Shown piece after piece: positions 35,297 to 45,395 of a DNA stretch of 64,000 bases (its first letter is position 1; the number at the start of each line of letters is the position of its first letter). Below the pieces are notes generated by a model that saw nothing but the letters and a program-made list of their open reading frames with translations, was not told where the DNA came from and ran no database searches. The stretch covers positions 2,232,001-2,296,000 of the forward strand of contig JANTUC010000007.1 in the NCBI GenBank assembly GCA_026873275.1, written 5' to 3'. The DNA comes from Pseudopithomyces maydicus. Its lineage: Eukaryota; Ascomycota; Dothideomycetes; Pleosporales; Didymosphaeriaceae. A program made the position numbers and the translations under genes.

Positions 35297-36499
35297 TCAC
35301 TCCATCGCCGTAAACAAACACACCTGCCTCGCCATCTGGCTCGCAAGCAACAACTCCCTAAACACCTGATCCACCCCGCCCGCAAAATGAATCGTGTAGC
35401 TCTCCACTTTCCCTTTCCGCTTCTTCTCCCCCACACCAGCTTCGTCGGCGCCGCATTATCCACCTTCTTCCCACTCCGACTCCCAGGCTTCACATAGTCC
35501 CTCGTGTACTCGTACAAGGTCTCGGGCATCACGTCATCGGAGGGATCGCCCGGCTTCCACACGAACTTGCGGCCGCCGTAGGTGAAGCGCCGCGGTGACC
35601 AGGGGATCTTGTTCTGGCGGTCGGGATACTCCTTTATGGGTGTGGTGAAAGGGCCTCGCAGCTGGATGCAGCGCGACTTGTACGCTGCTTTGGAGTCGAC
35701 CTTGTCGATGGAGGAGAGGAGCACGTCGATGCAGGGGTGGGGTACTCGGCGACGCGGAAGAAGCTGGCCGAGGTGAGCTGGTTGTCGCCCCGGTGGGACT
35801 CTGCTTCGAGGCGGTACAGCGAGTAGCGGTCGGAGAACTCGCGGGCTGTGTAGATGAACTTGCGGGAGGCGGAGGTGGTCCATTCGCGGGTGCGGTGGAG
35901 GTGGTATGTCATGGGGGGCATGGAGGGATCGAGCATGGTGTGGAAGGGGATGTCGGGCGAGGGCATCTCCTCGTAGAGTGGTGTGTAGGACATGGGCGAG
36001 TAGTTGGCCTGCCATGTGAGGAGGTTGTGGACCTGTAGGGATGGGTATGTTAGCCTTGGGCGCTCCCCACCAAAGATCAACGCGGACCCGCAGAAAATGC
36101 TAAGAGAGTAGGCATACGCACCGACGACAGGCTGCCGCTCTCCTCGTCGAGATCGCCGTTGGCGCCCCAGTGGTTGGGCGCAGGCACGAAGACGCACTCG
36201 TTGCCGTCCTCGTCCTCGAAGCCGCTGCCGCTCTCCAGGTGCGGCTTGAGGGCGCGCTGGCGCTCGCGGTGGAACATGATCTGGGTGCGGGCGATGCGGC
36301 GGTGCTCGTCCGAGTTCTCGTCGGGGGAGATGCTGACGAGCGAGCTCTCGATGTCCTGCTCGAGGGCGAGGGCGGCGGCCTCGTGCTGCATGTAGGATGT
36401 GTCGTAGAGCTGGGCGTGCTCGCTCTCGAAGGCGGAGCTTCGCAGCATCTCCAGGTGCTCGCGAGTCATGAGCGCCATGTTGGCGATGGCGGCGGGCAT
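35297..36499 (-). CDS. Conserved-looking hypothetical protein, two frame breaks
   Basis: Exons are 36499-36122 and 36032-35297 (GTGCGT donor, CTACAG acceptor). The predicted intact product is about 371 residues. It starts MPAAIANMALMTREHLEMLR with an alternative ATG at 36478. The N-terminal part is acidic and helical, with an EDEDGNECVFVPAPNHW segment. The second exon (NLLTWQANYSPMSYTPLYEE, PPMTYHLHRTREWTTSAS, FIYTAREFSDRYSLYRLEAE) looks like a conserved folded domain that I cannot name. The C-terminus reads TIHFAGGVDQVFRELLLASQ and then MARQVCLFTAME. Two one-base deletions break it: at the G run 35739-35742 (EYP to PCIDVLLSS) and near 35446-35452 (KKVDNAA to DEAGVGEKK). Exon 2 is 736 nt; adding two gives 246 codons, which supports both breaks. 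Confidence 0.75.
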
Positions 36500-38546
36500 G
36501 GATGGTGGTGTGCGTGTGTGGGAGGGTGGATGGGAGGATGGTGGAGGGGGGAGGGAGAGGGAGGAGGAGCGGGATGGAAAGGACAGGCAGGCAGAGGCAG
36601 GCAGCGACAGGCGTCAGACCAGATGCGGAGTGCAGGCGGGCAGCTTACATGGCAGGTCGACTGGGTGGTGAGGGCAGCAGGACAGCGAGCAGCGCACAGG
36701 ACAGGGAGCACAGGGAATCAGCTACGGGCAGGCCCATTTCCCACAGGCCCAAGTACAGGGCACTACGGGCTGGCTGCACTGCTACAGGCCTACAGGCATG
36801 GCAGAGAGGGCGCGAGGGGGGACTAGGGACGGCTCCATGTCCGTAATCAATCAACGGATCCCTGGCCGTGTTCCCAGTCTCACTGAGGCCCCAGGGCGCG
36901 CTATGCCCCCCACGGCAGCTGGCCATGTCGACCATGCAACGCTCTATATGGCTGGGGCGCGCCGGCGGCTTGGGGGCCCAGGGCGCGCATAACAAACGGC
37001 GTGTCGCAGTGTTGAGGCTTGCCCCCAGGTGGAATCTCACGGGCGCTAGCCCCCATGGTTCACCTTTGCACCTTGCACCATGCAGTCATCGGACTCCGAC
37101 TCACCACTGACGACGCCTGCATCCCCAGAACGAGCGCGTACCTCGCATGTCCCGACCGCGCGCGTTCGAGAAGCACCTGAAACGTTCGATACGAGCGCCC
37201 GCTGGGAAGAAGGAAAAGAAAAAAGCTCCTATTCTCCTTGCACGGTGCCCCCGACGGATGACCGAAGGGGTGATTTTGGAGGCTGCTACCCCGCGAGAGG
37301 CAGGGTCCTCGGAAGGCACCTAACGCAGCCTAGACGGCTAGAGAGCTACCGTAGCTAGGTAGAGAGCTAGAGAGCTCCAAAGCTAGAGGGCTAGCCACAC
37401 CCGTCGACGCCGGCTCCTCACGATCCGAGCCCGCGGTGCCTGAACCGATGGGGCTGCCCAAAGCACTGCTCTTGGCCCAGCCCTACCGCCAAAACTGTCT
37501 CGGCGACGACCTGGAAGCGGAACAATTCGCACCTGCTGGTAGAAACCTAACCTTGCGCTTGACCGGTGACGTGCGTGACGGTTGACGCAAAGCACCCACT
37601 CACGCGTCACCGCCGAACAGCGCCAGCTGCCCGGATGAGACCCATCCTCTCCATGTCAGACGGGTTGAACGGCCAGCGGATATTTACCCCTGGGGCTGCG
37701 CTGACCTCAGTGTGAGCACCTCCTTGACGGCACTCGTTCATCGACGCCGTCGTTCTTCGCCGTCTTGGGCGCCAATGGCAGCCTCCTCGTCCGCCTCAAC
37801 GGCAGCACCCAACCGAACACCTCGTCGGGTCCCGGCAACAGCCCCTCTGGGTCCCTTACATATTGCGAACAGGCCGCGCCGAGCACGCGGGAACACATGT
37901 AGCAGCTAGCGCTCGCTCAACGTCGACGTTGCAGTTTCACACACCAGCTCTCTGCCCGTCCACCGCAAAGCGCGCCCACCGACCCGCCCGGCAAGCCCGT
38001 TCAATCATCACCGCTATGGAGACGCTCACCTCCGGAGCGCCCGTGGCATGCCGCCCAACCTCAGCTGTGTGCGATGCCGCCAAGCCTTGTCATACTGCCA
38101 CCTCGCCAGTCGGTAGGTAGCCAGGTAGCCAGGTAGCCCGCCAAGTATGTACGGTACTGTGTGATGTACAGTACTGCCACACACAGCTAGCTGTACGTAA
38201 GCCAGCCCACCGCTGAGTACGCTGCCTCGCCATCTCCACCGCCCTCCCTACCCATCTTGCCTGCCCTGCCTGTCTGCTGCCTTACCGACAGCTCGTCGCC
38301 TCGCCTCGCCTCGTCTCGGATCCGCGGGCCTAGCCGAAGCCCTCACCACGACGCCCGAGCCCTCCCTCCCTCCCTCCAGCTCGCTCGCTCGCTCGCCAAC
38401 CGCCCACCGCCTACCGCCAACCGCCCACGCCATCCCCCATCCAGACACCCAGAACGCACAGCTGTCCCGTTCCGCCGCCGCAACCCAGAACCCCACCCAC
38501 GCACCCACCGTGCAGCCAGACCTCACCGGAATCTCCAGCTAGCCCT

Positions 38547-38574
38547 CATTTCATTTCATTTCATTTCATTTTCA
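38547..38574. repeat. (TCATT)n microsatellite
   Basis: Five tandem TCATT units. Confidence 0.9.
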
Positions 38575-38714
38575 TCCCGCCCTTCATTTCAACCCACGCT
38601 CTCGCTCCCGTCTGCAATCTATCTATCTATCTCTCTATCCATCTCTCCAACCCGTTGCACGAGCGACCGGCCTGCAGAACGGCAGGTGCGATACTGCAAC
38701 AGGAAGGTGACGCG

Positions 38715-38737
38715 ACGTGCGTGCGTGCGTGCGTGCG
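38715..38737. repeat. (GTGC)n microsatellite
   Basis: Tandem GTGC units. Confidence 0.9.
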
Positions 38738-40198
38738 GGTGCTGCTCTGGCCTGGATCGTGGAAGCGAGGTCGAGGTCGATTTGCTCGTCTGCGGATGCG
38801 GGACCGTGAGATCGTGGGATTGGAATTGAGGTGCGAAATCGCGCAGGCCGCCCGTGTGCTGGGTGGGCACGTGGGTGGAGAGGGACCGGCGTGGACTGGG
38901 TGGGTAGGGTAGGTGGGTAGGTGGGTATGCAGTCTAGCAGTCTAGGTGAGGGCCGAGGTAATGCACAGCACAGTACACGTCGAGGTGAAGCGAGGTGGGA
39001 ATGAGCCGGTGGATGGGGCGGGAAGACGAGAAATCTTTCTTATCGAGATGGGCCCGAGGGACGAGTAGCTAGGACTGACTGATGGCGCTGATGTGGTCAG
39101 TTGGCGAATTTGTGATGACGTAGCTGGAGGGGAGTTTTTGAGCCCCATGTGAAGACACCGAGTTGTTTGGTCGTTTTGCGAGATCCTTTGTATGTGAAGC
39201 GCAAGGTAAGCCGAAGGTATGCCGTGTTTTACATGCCGAAAATCCCCCCAGGACGCAGTAGACAGTAGGTCTGCGGAGCTTTTGATAGCGGTTGCTTAAT
39301 ACCACCAATCTGGGTGGGTGGGTACCTAGGTACCTAGGTAGGTACACACTGTACCACGTGACCCAAACATGACCTAGGGCCCCGGGGAGATATAAGATCA
39401 GCCATGGCACGCAAAGCTTACGTTAGCTTAAGCTATCCCATTGCACCAGAGACTATTTCGAATCTCGCTAGTTTGGTGTAAGCTGCTTAGAAGACTAAAC
39501 AGTGGAATTCACTCGATATGTTTGAAAATCGAAGAATTTACCTCGAAAGTACTATTTAACCGAGTCTGCAGTGACTCGGGCATGTTTTGAGTCTTAGATA
39601 AAGCGCCTATCTATATAGCAAATAACTTTGTGACTATCCCACCATTATCTGTATCTGATTTTTGAAAACTATTTGTGCGCCAAAAACCGAGTAAAAAATG
39701 TATCAACTTTGTGAACCAGATTCCGGCCTTATGCAATCAGCGTGTGTTCATATTATTGTACTATAGAGAATGACTATGAGTTTCGTGATTCAGGAACAAC
39801 CCAGAATGGTCACGTCGTTTTTATGGGCCTCTCAACCACAGGCACTTGTATCAAAAAGTTGCAATGAAAATTCAACATTCCCAGCCTACGTAATGTTCAA
39901 TCTTGAGAGTATCGTTCTGAGTTTGCACACTGAAAAATTCTTCACCTAGAAATTTTGGAATTCTGCGTGAAGGAGCTGTTTTCCAGTGCGCGTGAAGGAG
40001 TTTTCAACCCAGCCTACACCGCATGCGTTTGTATGCCACTATAAGTTCTTCCTCCGTATGGCCTTTTCCACTGCTTTCTACCTAATCGACCTTTAAAGCC
40101 CTGCGTCGTAGCCACCGCTCAGAATTCTATCTTTGCTACTTCGAAAGAGACACCCAACGCGCACCTCCGCCTCAACCAGCCGCAAAAAACCTTCTCAG

Positions 40199-41115
40199 AT
40201 GAACTATTACCGCTGCCCAAAAGCCACCCTCCACACCGAACTTGGCCGACGCGGCTACTACCCGTCCGGTCCCCAGGATATCGCCGCCGAGCGCCTCAAA
40301 GCCGACGATGCTGAACGTGGCACCTGCGCCACAACCATCTCTACCATACCCGTTCCCCCAAACACCTATACAAAATGGCGTCCTAGCCACGAATTTGGAA
40401 TCGAGGTCGACGCAAGGATGCTCGTGAACGAATGTAGGTAATAGCTAAGGTCCCTCTTAACCTATCCCCAACGCAACGATAGGCATCATCCACTGGACCC
40501 TCAACACCTTCTTCCCCTCTCTCCACCTCTTCTTCGAATCCGGCCTCTCCGTCCACATAGAGGCCTCCCACCTCCCAGATGCGCGCGTAACCCTCGACCC
40601 CACGCTCCGCGCGCGCCTCACAGACCTCAGACACGAGGACGACGGCCTCCTAAAAACACAATATTACCGCCCCCACCGCCTCCCCCACCACCAGCACAAC
40701 CCTTCTCGCGTCACCGACGAACCCAAGTCCTCGAGCCCCCTCCTGCCGCTCCATCCGCATCCTCGAAGCCACAATCGCAACCCGCACCAGCGTCGCCGTC
40801 AAGCAAACACACACCATGCTGAATAGTTGCCCCGTCACCACCATCGCGGAGGAGCAGCATTATGTAATCGGGCTCCGGCTGGAGGGCATGTCGAGCATGG
40901 CGTACGTATCGGCGCGCGTGCCTGGGGAAGAAGTGGAGGTCGCGGGGAGGATGTGGGGACATGTGCGGGTGGCGGGGATGAGGAACGATGTCCCGGTGCC
41001 GTTTTGGAGGTTCCCTGTTACCGGGGTGAGGCCGGGGCAAGAGGCGAGGGTGGTGGTGAAGGAGAGTATGGTGAGGGAGGATTTGAGGGGGAAAGAATGG
41101 GATAGGTATGTTTGA
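40199..41115 (+). CDS. Hypothetical protein, one frame break
   Basis: Exons 40199-40433 and 40483-41115 (GTAGGT donor, GATAG acceptor). The start is the ATG of MNYYRCPKATLHTELGRRGY. The protein continues IIHWTLNTFFPSLHLFFESG and RVTLDPTLRARLTDLRHEDD. After the C run at 40736-40740 the frame must shift by one (one extra C) to continue as RSIRILEATIATRTSVAVKQ and AEEQHYVIGLRLEGMSSMAY. Exons total 868 nt; removing one base gives 288 residues. The C-terminal half is rich in valine-alternating beta-strand patterns (YVSARVPGEEVEVAGRMWGH). I do not recognise the family. The frame-specific codon structure on both sides of the break is the reason to treat it as one gene. Confidence 0.65.
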
Positions 41116-41788
41116 TAGTGTGGATGGTGGGGTGGAGGCGGGAGTGGATGAGTTTGGCAGGGAGGTTCTATTTCGCGCGGAGAAGATGGAGCATGTGGGA
41201 AAATAACTTGAATGGATTGATTGGATTGAGAATCGGTAGATATAGGGTCGATAAAGGTGTATATGTCCTTAGGACGTTAATTGAAAACCACGAAAAGGTG
41301 TGAGCATGGAAAATGGACTGTGGAGATTAGTAGACGTCGTACTGAACGAAATGAGCGCAGAGTACAAATCCGAGCTACCAAAAGTTTTCCTGCTCTGGTC
41401 GTGCTTATAAACCACATGCATCTTAGATATCTTCTGTAATCCCTTCAGCGTTTAGATAATTTAGAAATATCTCCAAATATGTCCGTACCATACCCCATAC
41501 ACCAACATAGCGTCCCGCCGTCGTCATAGCGTGCCCAAAAATACAATACACCTCCCACCACGGGACCTCGGACCCACCACCGGAGCCCCTCACACCGACC
41601 TCTTCCGGTTCATTACCTCCACTGATCCACGTTGCTGACGCACTCAAACAACCCGATACTTAAATTGAGTCGCGTCCCCTCCCACTCCAATCTTTTATCG
41701 TGACTTGACTCAACCCAATCGCAACACCACTCCCAGACCGACACACGTAGAGAAAGATAACCAGCAAAGAAATACATTTAGATTCAAA
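41116..41788. other. Intergenic between two plus-strand genes
   Basis: Holds a partial copy of the dispersed palindromic repeat (41264-41292) and the promoter of the EthD-like gene. No other gene is seen. Confidence 0.55.
41264..41292 (-). repeat. Dispersed palindromic repeat, copy 3 (left half)
   Basis: The reverse complement reads CGTGGTTTTCAATTAACGTC and then CTAAGGACA, matching 18899-18927 with about three differences. Confidence 0.65.
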
Positions 41789-42249
41789 ATGCCTACCCAC
41801 GTCTCCGTCCTCTACCCCCGCGCTGCAAAGTTCGACATGGACTACTACCTGGCGACACACATGCCGCTCGTCCAGAAATCCTGGGGACAATACGGATTGA
41901 AGAAGTACACCGTCACGCAGTGCGTTACCCCCTCCTCTCACACCCCCATACACTCGCCCTATACATATATTAAAGCACCCTACCCCACCACCCCAACCAC
42001 ATCCCACGCACACACGCAATGTCCCCTCCCAACTTCCAACCCCCACCCCTCTAACCCCACCGCCCCAGGTACGACGACCCCGCCTCCATCTACAGCGTAG
42101 GCTGCGTCCTGGAATTCGACACCCTGGAGAACTTCAAGAAGGCGGGCGCCAGCCCCGAGGCCAAGGAGGTCTTCGGTGACATTGACAACTTTTCCAACGA
42201 GAAGCCGAGCATAGTTGCGGGGGAGGTCAAGGAGGTCAAGGAGGTGTAG
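41789..42249 (+). CDS. EthD-domain (dimeric alpha/beta barrel) small protein
   Basis: Exons 41789-41919 and 42069-42249 encode 103 residues with no frame problem. The sequence MPTHVSVLYPRAAKFDMDYY, LATHMPLVQKSWG shows the EthD family pattern: a first beta strand, then the H-MPLV helix and a second strand (YTVTQYDDPASIYSVGCVLE). EthD-like proteins are ferredoxin-fold dimers, named from a bacterial ether-degradation operon; the fungal copies have no established reaction. The C-terminus ends in a short EVKEVKEV repeat. It is cytosolic, with no signal peptide. A 10-bp tandem repeat lies just downstream. Confidence 0.85.
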
Positions 42250-43139
42250 GGCGTGCGGGGCTCATTGGTGAGGGGTTGCCGAGGTGCGGGGGATGGCTGT
42301 ACGCGAAGCTCCGCGATGCTGCGCGATGCTGCGCGATGCTGCGCGACGAGGGGGGTCGGTGCTCTGAAGGTTTTCCTGGTGGTAGATGCAGATTAAAGCT
42401 TGCAACACAATGAACAATACAATTATTTGTGGATTTCATATGTCCGCTGGAGGCGTGACTTTGGGGTGTGGAGTCGTTCCAGGATGCCTTCTCTTGTGAA
42501 GCGGCAGAGGAAGAAGCTCCGTATACTTTTGTAACGACCTTCGAAATCTGTTCCGACGTTCCTGGTCGCTCTGTTAAAAAATTAATCGATGTGATGTTAT
42601 TGCGCGTAGCTGTGGTGATTTACTAAGCGATGATGAAGACTATGTATATGTCCTCGATCAACCCTGGAGGAAAGGACGAATCTAGAGACATGTATTCGAT
42701 GCATACACAATCAGGTGAAAGTATGAGTTTCTAATGAACACTAGTTTCCAATGTGTACTAAGGTAAATGGAAGTATGGCAGGAGGGGTTGAGTTTATGCG
42801 TCGAAGCCTTTCTTTGTAGCTGTGTACATTGATCACATCTCGTTTCGCCTTCCCGCGTTTTATTTGGGACCCTGTCCTACGTGATGAAAAATTTACAGAG
42901 CGTGCTGTTTTGGGATAAACGTATGAAAACCCGCAATTTATCTATACATAGCTGCCTGTGGCTCTGTCATGTCCACTCAGCGAAAAGACTTCTGTAAAAT
43001 CACGGAAAGTGGTGTTTCTACGTATGAATAAAACGCACTACCAGAATCAACAAGTTCACTACTCTATGGAACTCAATACACGACAAGAGGAATGTGGATT
43101 TATTTAAACGTTCCAGCTAGCTTTCTCGCAACTGTACAC
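42250..43139. other. Intergenic between convergent genes
   Basis: Composition falls from GC-rich to AT-leaning here. No gene is seen. Confidence 0.6.
42311..42348. repeat. 10-bp tandem repeat
   Basis: About four GCGCGATGCT units in the presumed 3' UTR of the EthD-like gene. Confidence 0.85.
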
Positions 43140-44512
43140 CTAAGCCGAAAAGGGCTTTCCAATATACCGTGCCGCTAACAAAGCTCTTCTACTTAAATCA
43201 TTATAGAAAGACAGGTTTCCATCAGTCTCTCTTTTCTTCGATTCGTCATCATTCGGACGCACGCGCTCCATAGTGTACCCTCGACCTATATCGGCCACTA
43301 ACGCCCACATTCCGAGTATTGCTATTTGTGGTAAGCTTCATAAGAAATATTAATTGGATGGAAACTCACCATAGTTGTCGGCGTTGACTCGTGCTTCGTC
43401 CTGTGTTTGTCTGAGAACATTTTGCCATCCATATGAATCTCTGCCGTGAGTATCTATGATATCATCCGATAGACAATGAAACAGCTATGATGCACTTTAG
43501 AGAAAAACCCTAAGATACCTGGATAAATTACTGACCTCATGAAGAATGGTCGCAGAAGGTGAAGCCATGAAATCATCGATGATTATACCTTGAGCCACAA
43601 GATCAAAGGATGGATCCCCCAAATTACGGTCCAACACCTTCAATGTTGACGATTCCCATAGGTGGTTGCAAATCTTCCCGAAGTTAGCGGATTTGACTAA
43701 TTCACGCCTTAGACTAATCCCTACCGTCACAACCCTACGATTGGGGTTGCTACTTTGTCCTCTATCTGGCCAAACCGATGATAGATTGATAAGATTATCG
43801 GGAGGAGTGGTCGAGGCGAAAGCGCCGGGTGGGCATCGTCTAAAAGAAGACTTCACTGCGCTGGCAGTAATTCAGTAGCCGTTCAAAAGAGAGCACACGT
43901 TGAGTAAAGGCTTACTTCTTGTAGTCCACAAAGTAATCCATAAACCCGCCACCTAACCCATTCATCATTTGGTACCATCTGCCTGGAGTGTAGAAATTGA
44001 GACTTCCAAGATTTGCGGTCGGTGCGGTTACTATACCTCAGCGTGAGTAAAATGCAGACGTCTTGTGAGCATGAATGACCACTAACAATCACCGTTGTCG
44101 CAGAAAAAGCGAATATCTGCCCTGGATAATGCGTCCCAAAAATTATCTTCTGTGTCGCCTGCATTGGGAGTGATATCTACAAGGGTGTTCACGGCGTCAA
44201 ACTTTGCTATAAGACAATGTTAGCTTAGCACGGAACTTGAACATTCACAGAGTCACCTCTGATGAAATCGTATCCATGAGGACGGCTGTTGTCCCCCTTA
44301 TCAATCTGCATAATCCTTTTAAATATCCTTGCAAAATCGGTATCTGTGCTGGAATCAAGTCTTTGTACAGTCATATCAGCTATGTCAAGTGCATCGTTCC
44401 AGTAATCTTCCCAGTCCTGTATATTCTTGCAGCTCTGATCGATGAAGACTGTTGCGCCATTGACGATTGGTATGAGACCAATAGCAACAGACAGAAAGGC
44501 GAAAGGAAGCAT
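43140..44512 (-). CDS. Secreted HExxH metalloprotease, M35/aspzincin-like
   Basis: Six exons total 1098 nt, encoding 365 residues: 44512-44257, 44206-44087, 44036-43916, 43839-43536, 43484-43370 and 43321-43140. A signal peptide (MLPFAFLSVAIGLIPIVNGA) starts the protein. The zinc motif is HELFH in SATILHE|LFHCLSDD, split exactly after HE by a phase-0 intron. It is followed by THGRDSYGW, close to the aspzincin GTxDxxYG signature of M35 metallo-endopeptidases but one residue shorter. Cys pairs lie at FFCDNGDC and RCPPG. This predicts a secreted zinc peptidase, but the third ligand is inferred. I started at the ATG at 44512 because a signal peptide follows directly. The divergent neighbour is the Pro/Cys-rich secreted protein. 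Clean splicing across five introns makes a pseudogene unlikely. Confidence 0.8.
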
Positions 44513-45171
44513 TTCGCCGTAGATGATAGGGTAGGTAAACGGAATGTCAGCGAATGCAATCCAAAAAAAGTATAGAAATGTAGTGGAAAAAGGTTTAGGA
44601 TGGAAAAGTCTGCAGAAGTTATGTAGCAGCGTCGTGATAGGTTTTAAGCTTGGATTTTCAGCCATTGTTTTAAATATCTGTATGCATAGGTCGCAAGCTG
44701 ACAAGGCGAGTAACTTCACAAACCAATACAATGCGAAATAATGCCCTATCGCAATTTAGGACAACGGCTAAGTGCCCCAGGGCTCAGACATACCAGTCAC
44801 AGTTACAATTTCCCAAATCAGCTATGAATGCATAAGAATACACGTGATTACTATACCAGTTGTGGCTAATCTCGTTTTAATATATACCAGGCGTAGTCTG
44901 ACACCAATCTAGCCAGTAAAAACGGGAAGCAACACACGTAAGCCTGGAGAATAATGTATGAGGCGCACAAGGAGGCTGTGCTGATAGAATGTTGATTGGT
45001 CGCTTGGCGTAAGCCAATTGGAGCACGAACCAGTACTGATGGCAATGAACAATCGAGTTTTGCGCTTCTTCATTGGTTGACGTCTGCAGGAAGGAAAAAC
45101 GTTCAGCCGCATGGCTGCTAATGGAAACTCGAACAAGCTGGTACCCATTAAGCAACTTCTTCATATGATAT

Positions 45172-45258
45172 TACGCCTGGAAGTTGCCTTTGGCTGGAGT
45201 CGGCATAACCTGTACAGGTTCTTACGACGTTGATTGAAAACCATACGCCTGGAAATTG
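45172..45258 (-). mobile_element. Short palindromic dispersed repeat with flanking direct repeats
   Basis: A 57-bp element (45187-45243) contains the palindrome AACCTGTACAGGTT. It is flanked by TACGCCTGGAAGTTG (45172-45186) and TACGCCTGGAAATTG (45244-45258), 14 of 15 bases identical, which look like a target-site duplication. Partial copies lie at 18899, 23581 and 41264. It is too short to code for anything. It could be a MITE-like element, or an insertion made by a larger element. Confidence 0.55.
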
Positions 45259-45319
45259 TGACAAAACCAAAATAGAGACTAAAGCTAGCCTCAATGAGCC
45301 TATTCACAGTAGCATTCTC

Positions 45320-45326
45320 TATATAA
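45320..45326 (+). promoter_or_regulatory. TATA box of the Pro/Cys-rich gene
   Basis: TATATAA about 70 bases upstream of the ATG at 45396. Confidence 0.5.
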
Positions 45327-45395
45327 CCTGTGCCAACACAATTCATTGTAGGTTCATCTCAACTCCTTACTTTTCTTTTATCCTCTGCAGCAATC

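Larger units (their letters stand above)
36500..40198. other. Long intergenic region
   Basis: About 3.7 kb with no supportable gene. It is GC-rich to about 39.3 kb with AGGCAGG, CTAGAG, CATTT (38547-38574) and GTGC (38715-38737) repeats and a palindromic GTACCTAGGTACCTAGGTAG tract near 39322. From 39.4 to 40.1 kb it is AT-leaning. Several frames of 60-190 codons on both strands are repeat-driven and overlap one another. Confidence 0.55.
44513..45395. other. Divergent intergenic region
   Basis: About 0.9 kb between two divergent secreted-protein genes. It contains a complete copy of the palindromic dispersed repeat with flanking direct repeats (45172-45258). No gene is seen. Confidence 0.6.

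Noticed and set aside
36500..40130. Frames of 60-190 codons such as 38257-38829
   Set aside because: Pro/Ser/Arg-rich translations of GC-rich simple repeats, with no splice support.
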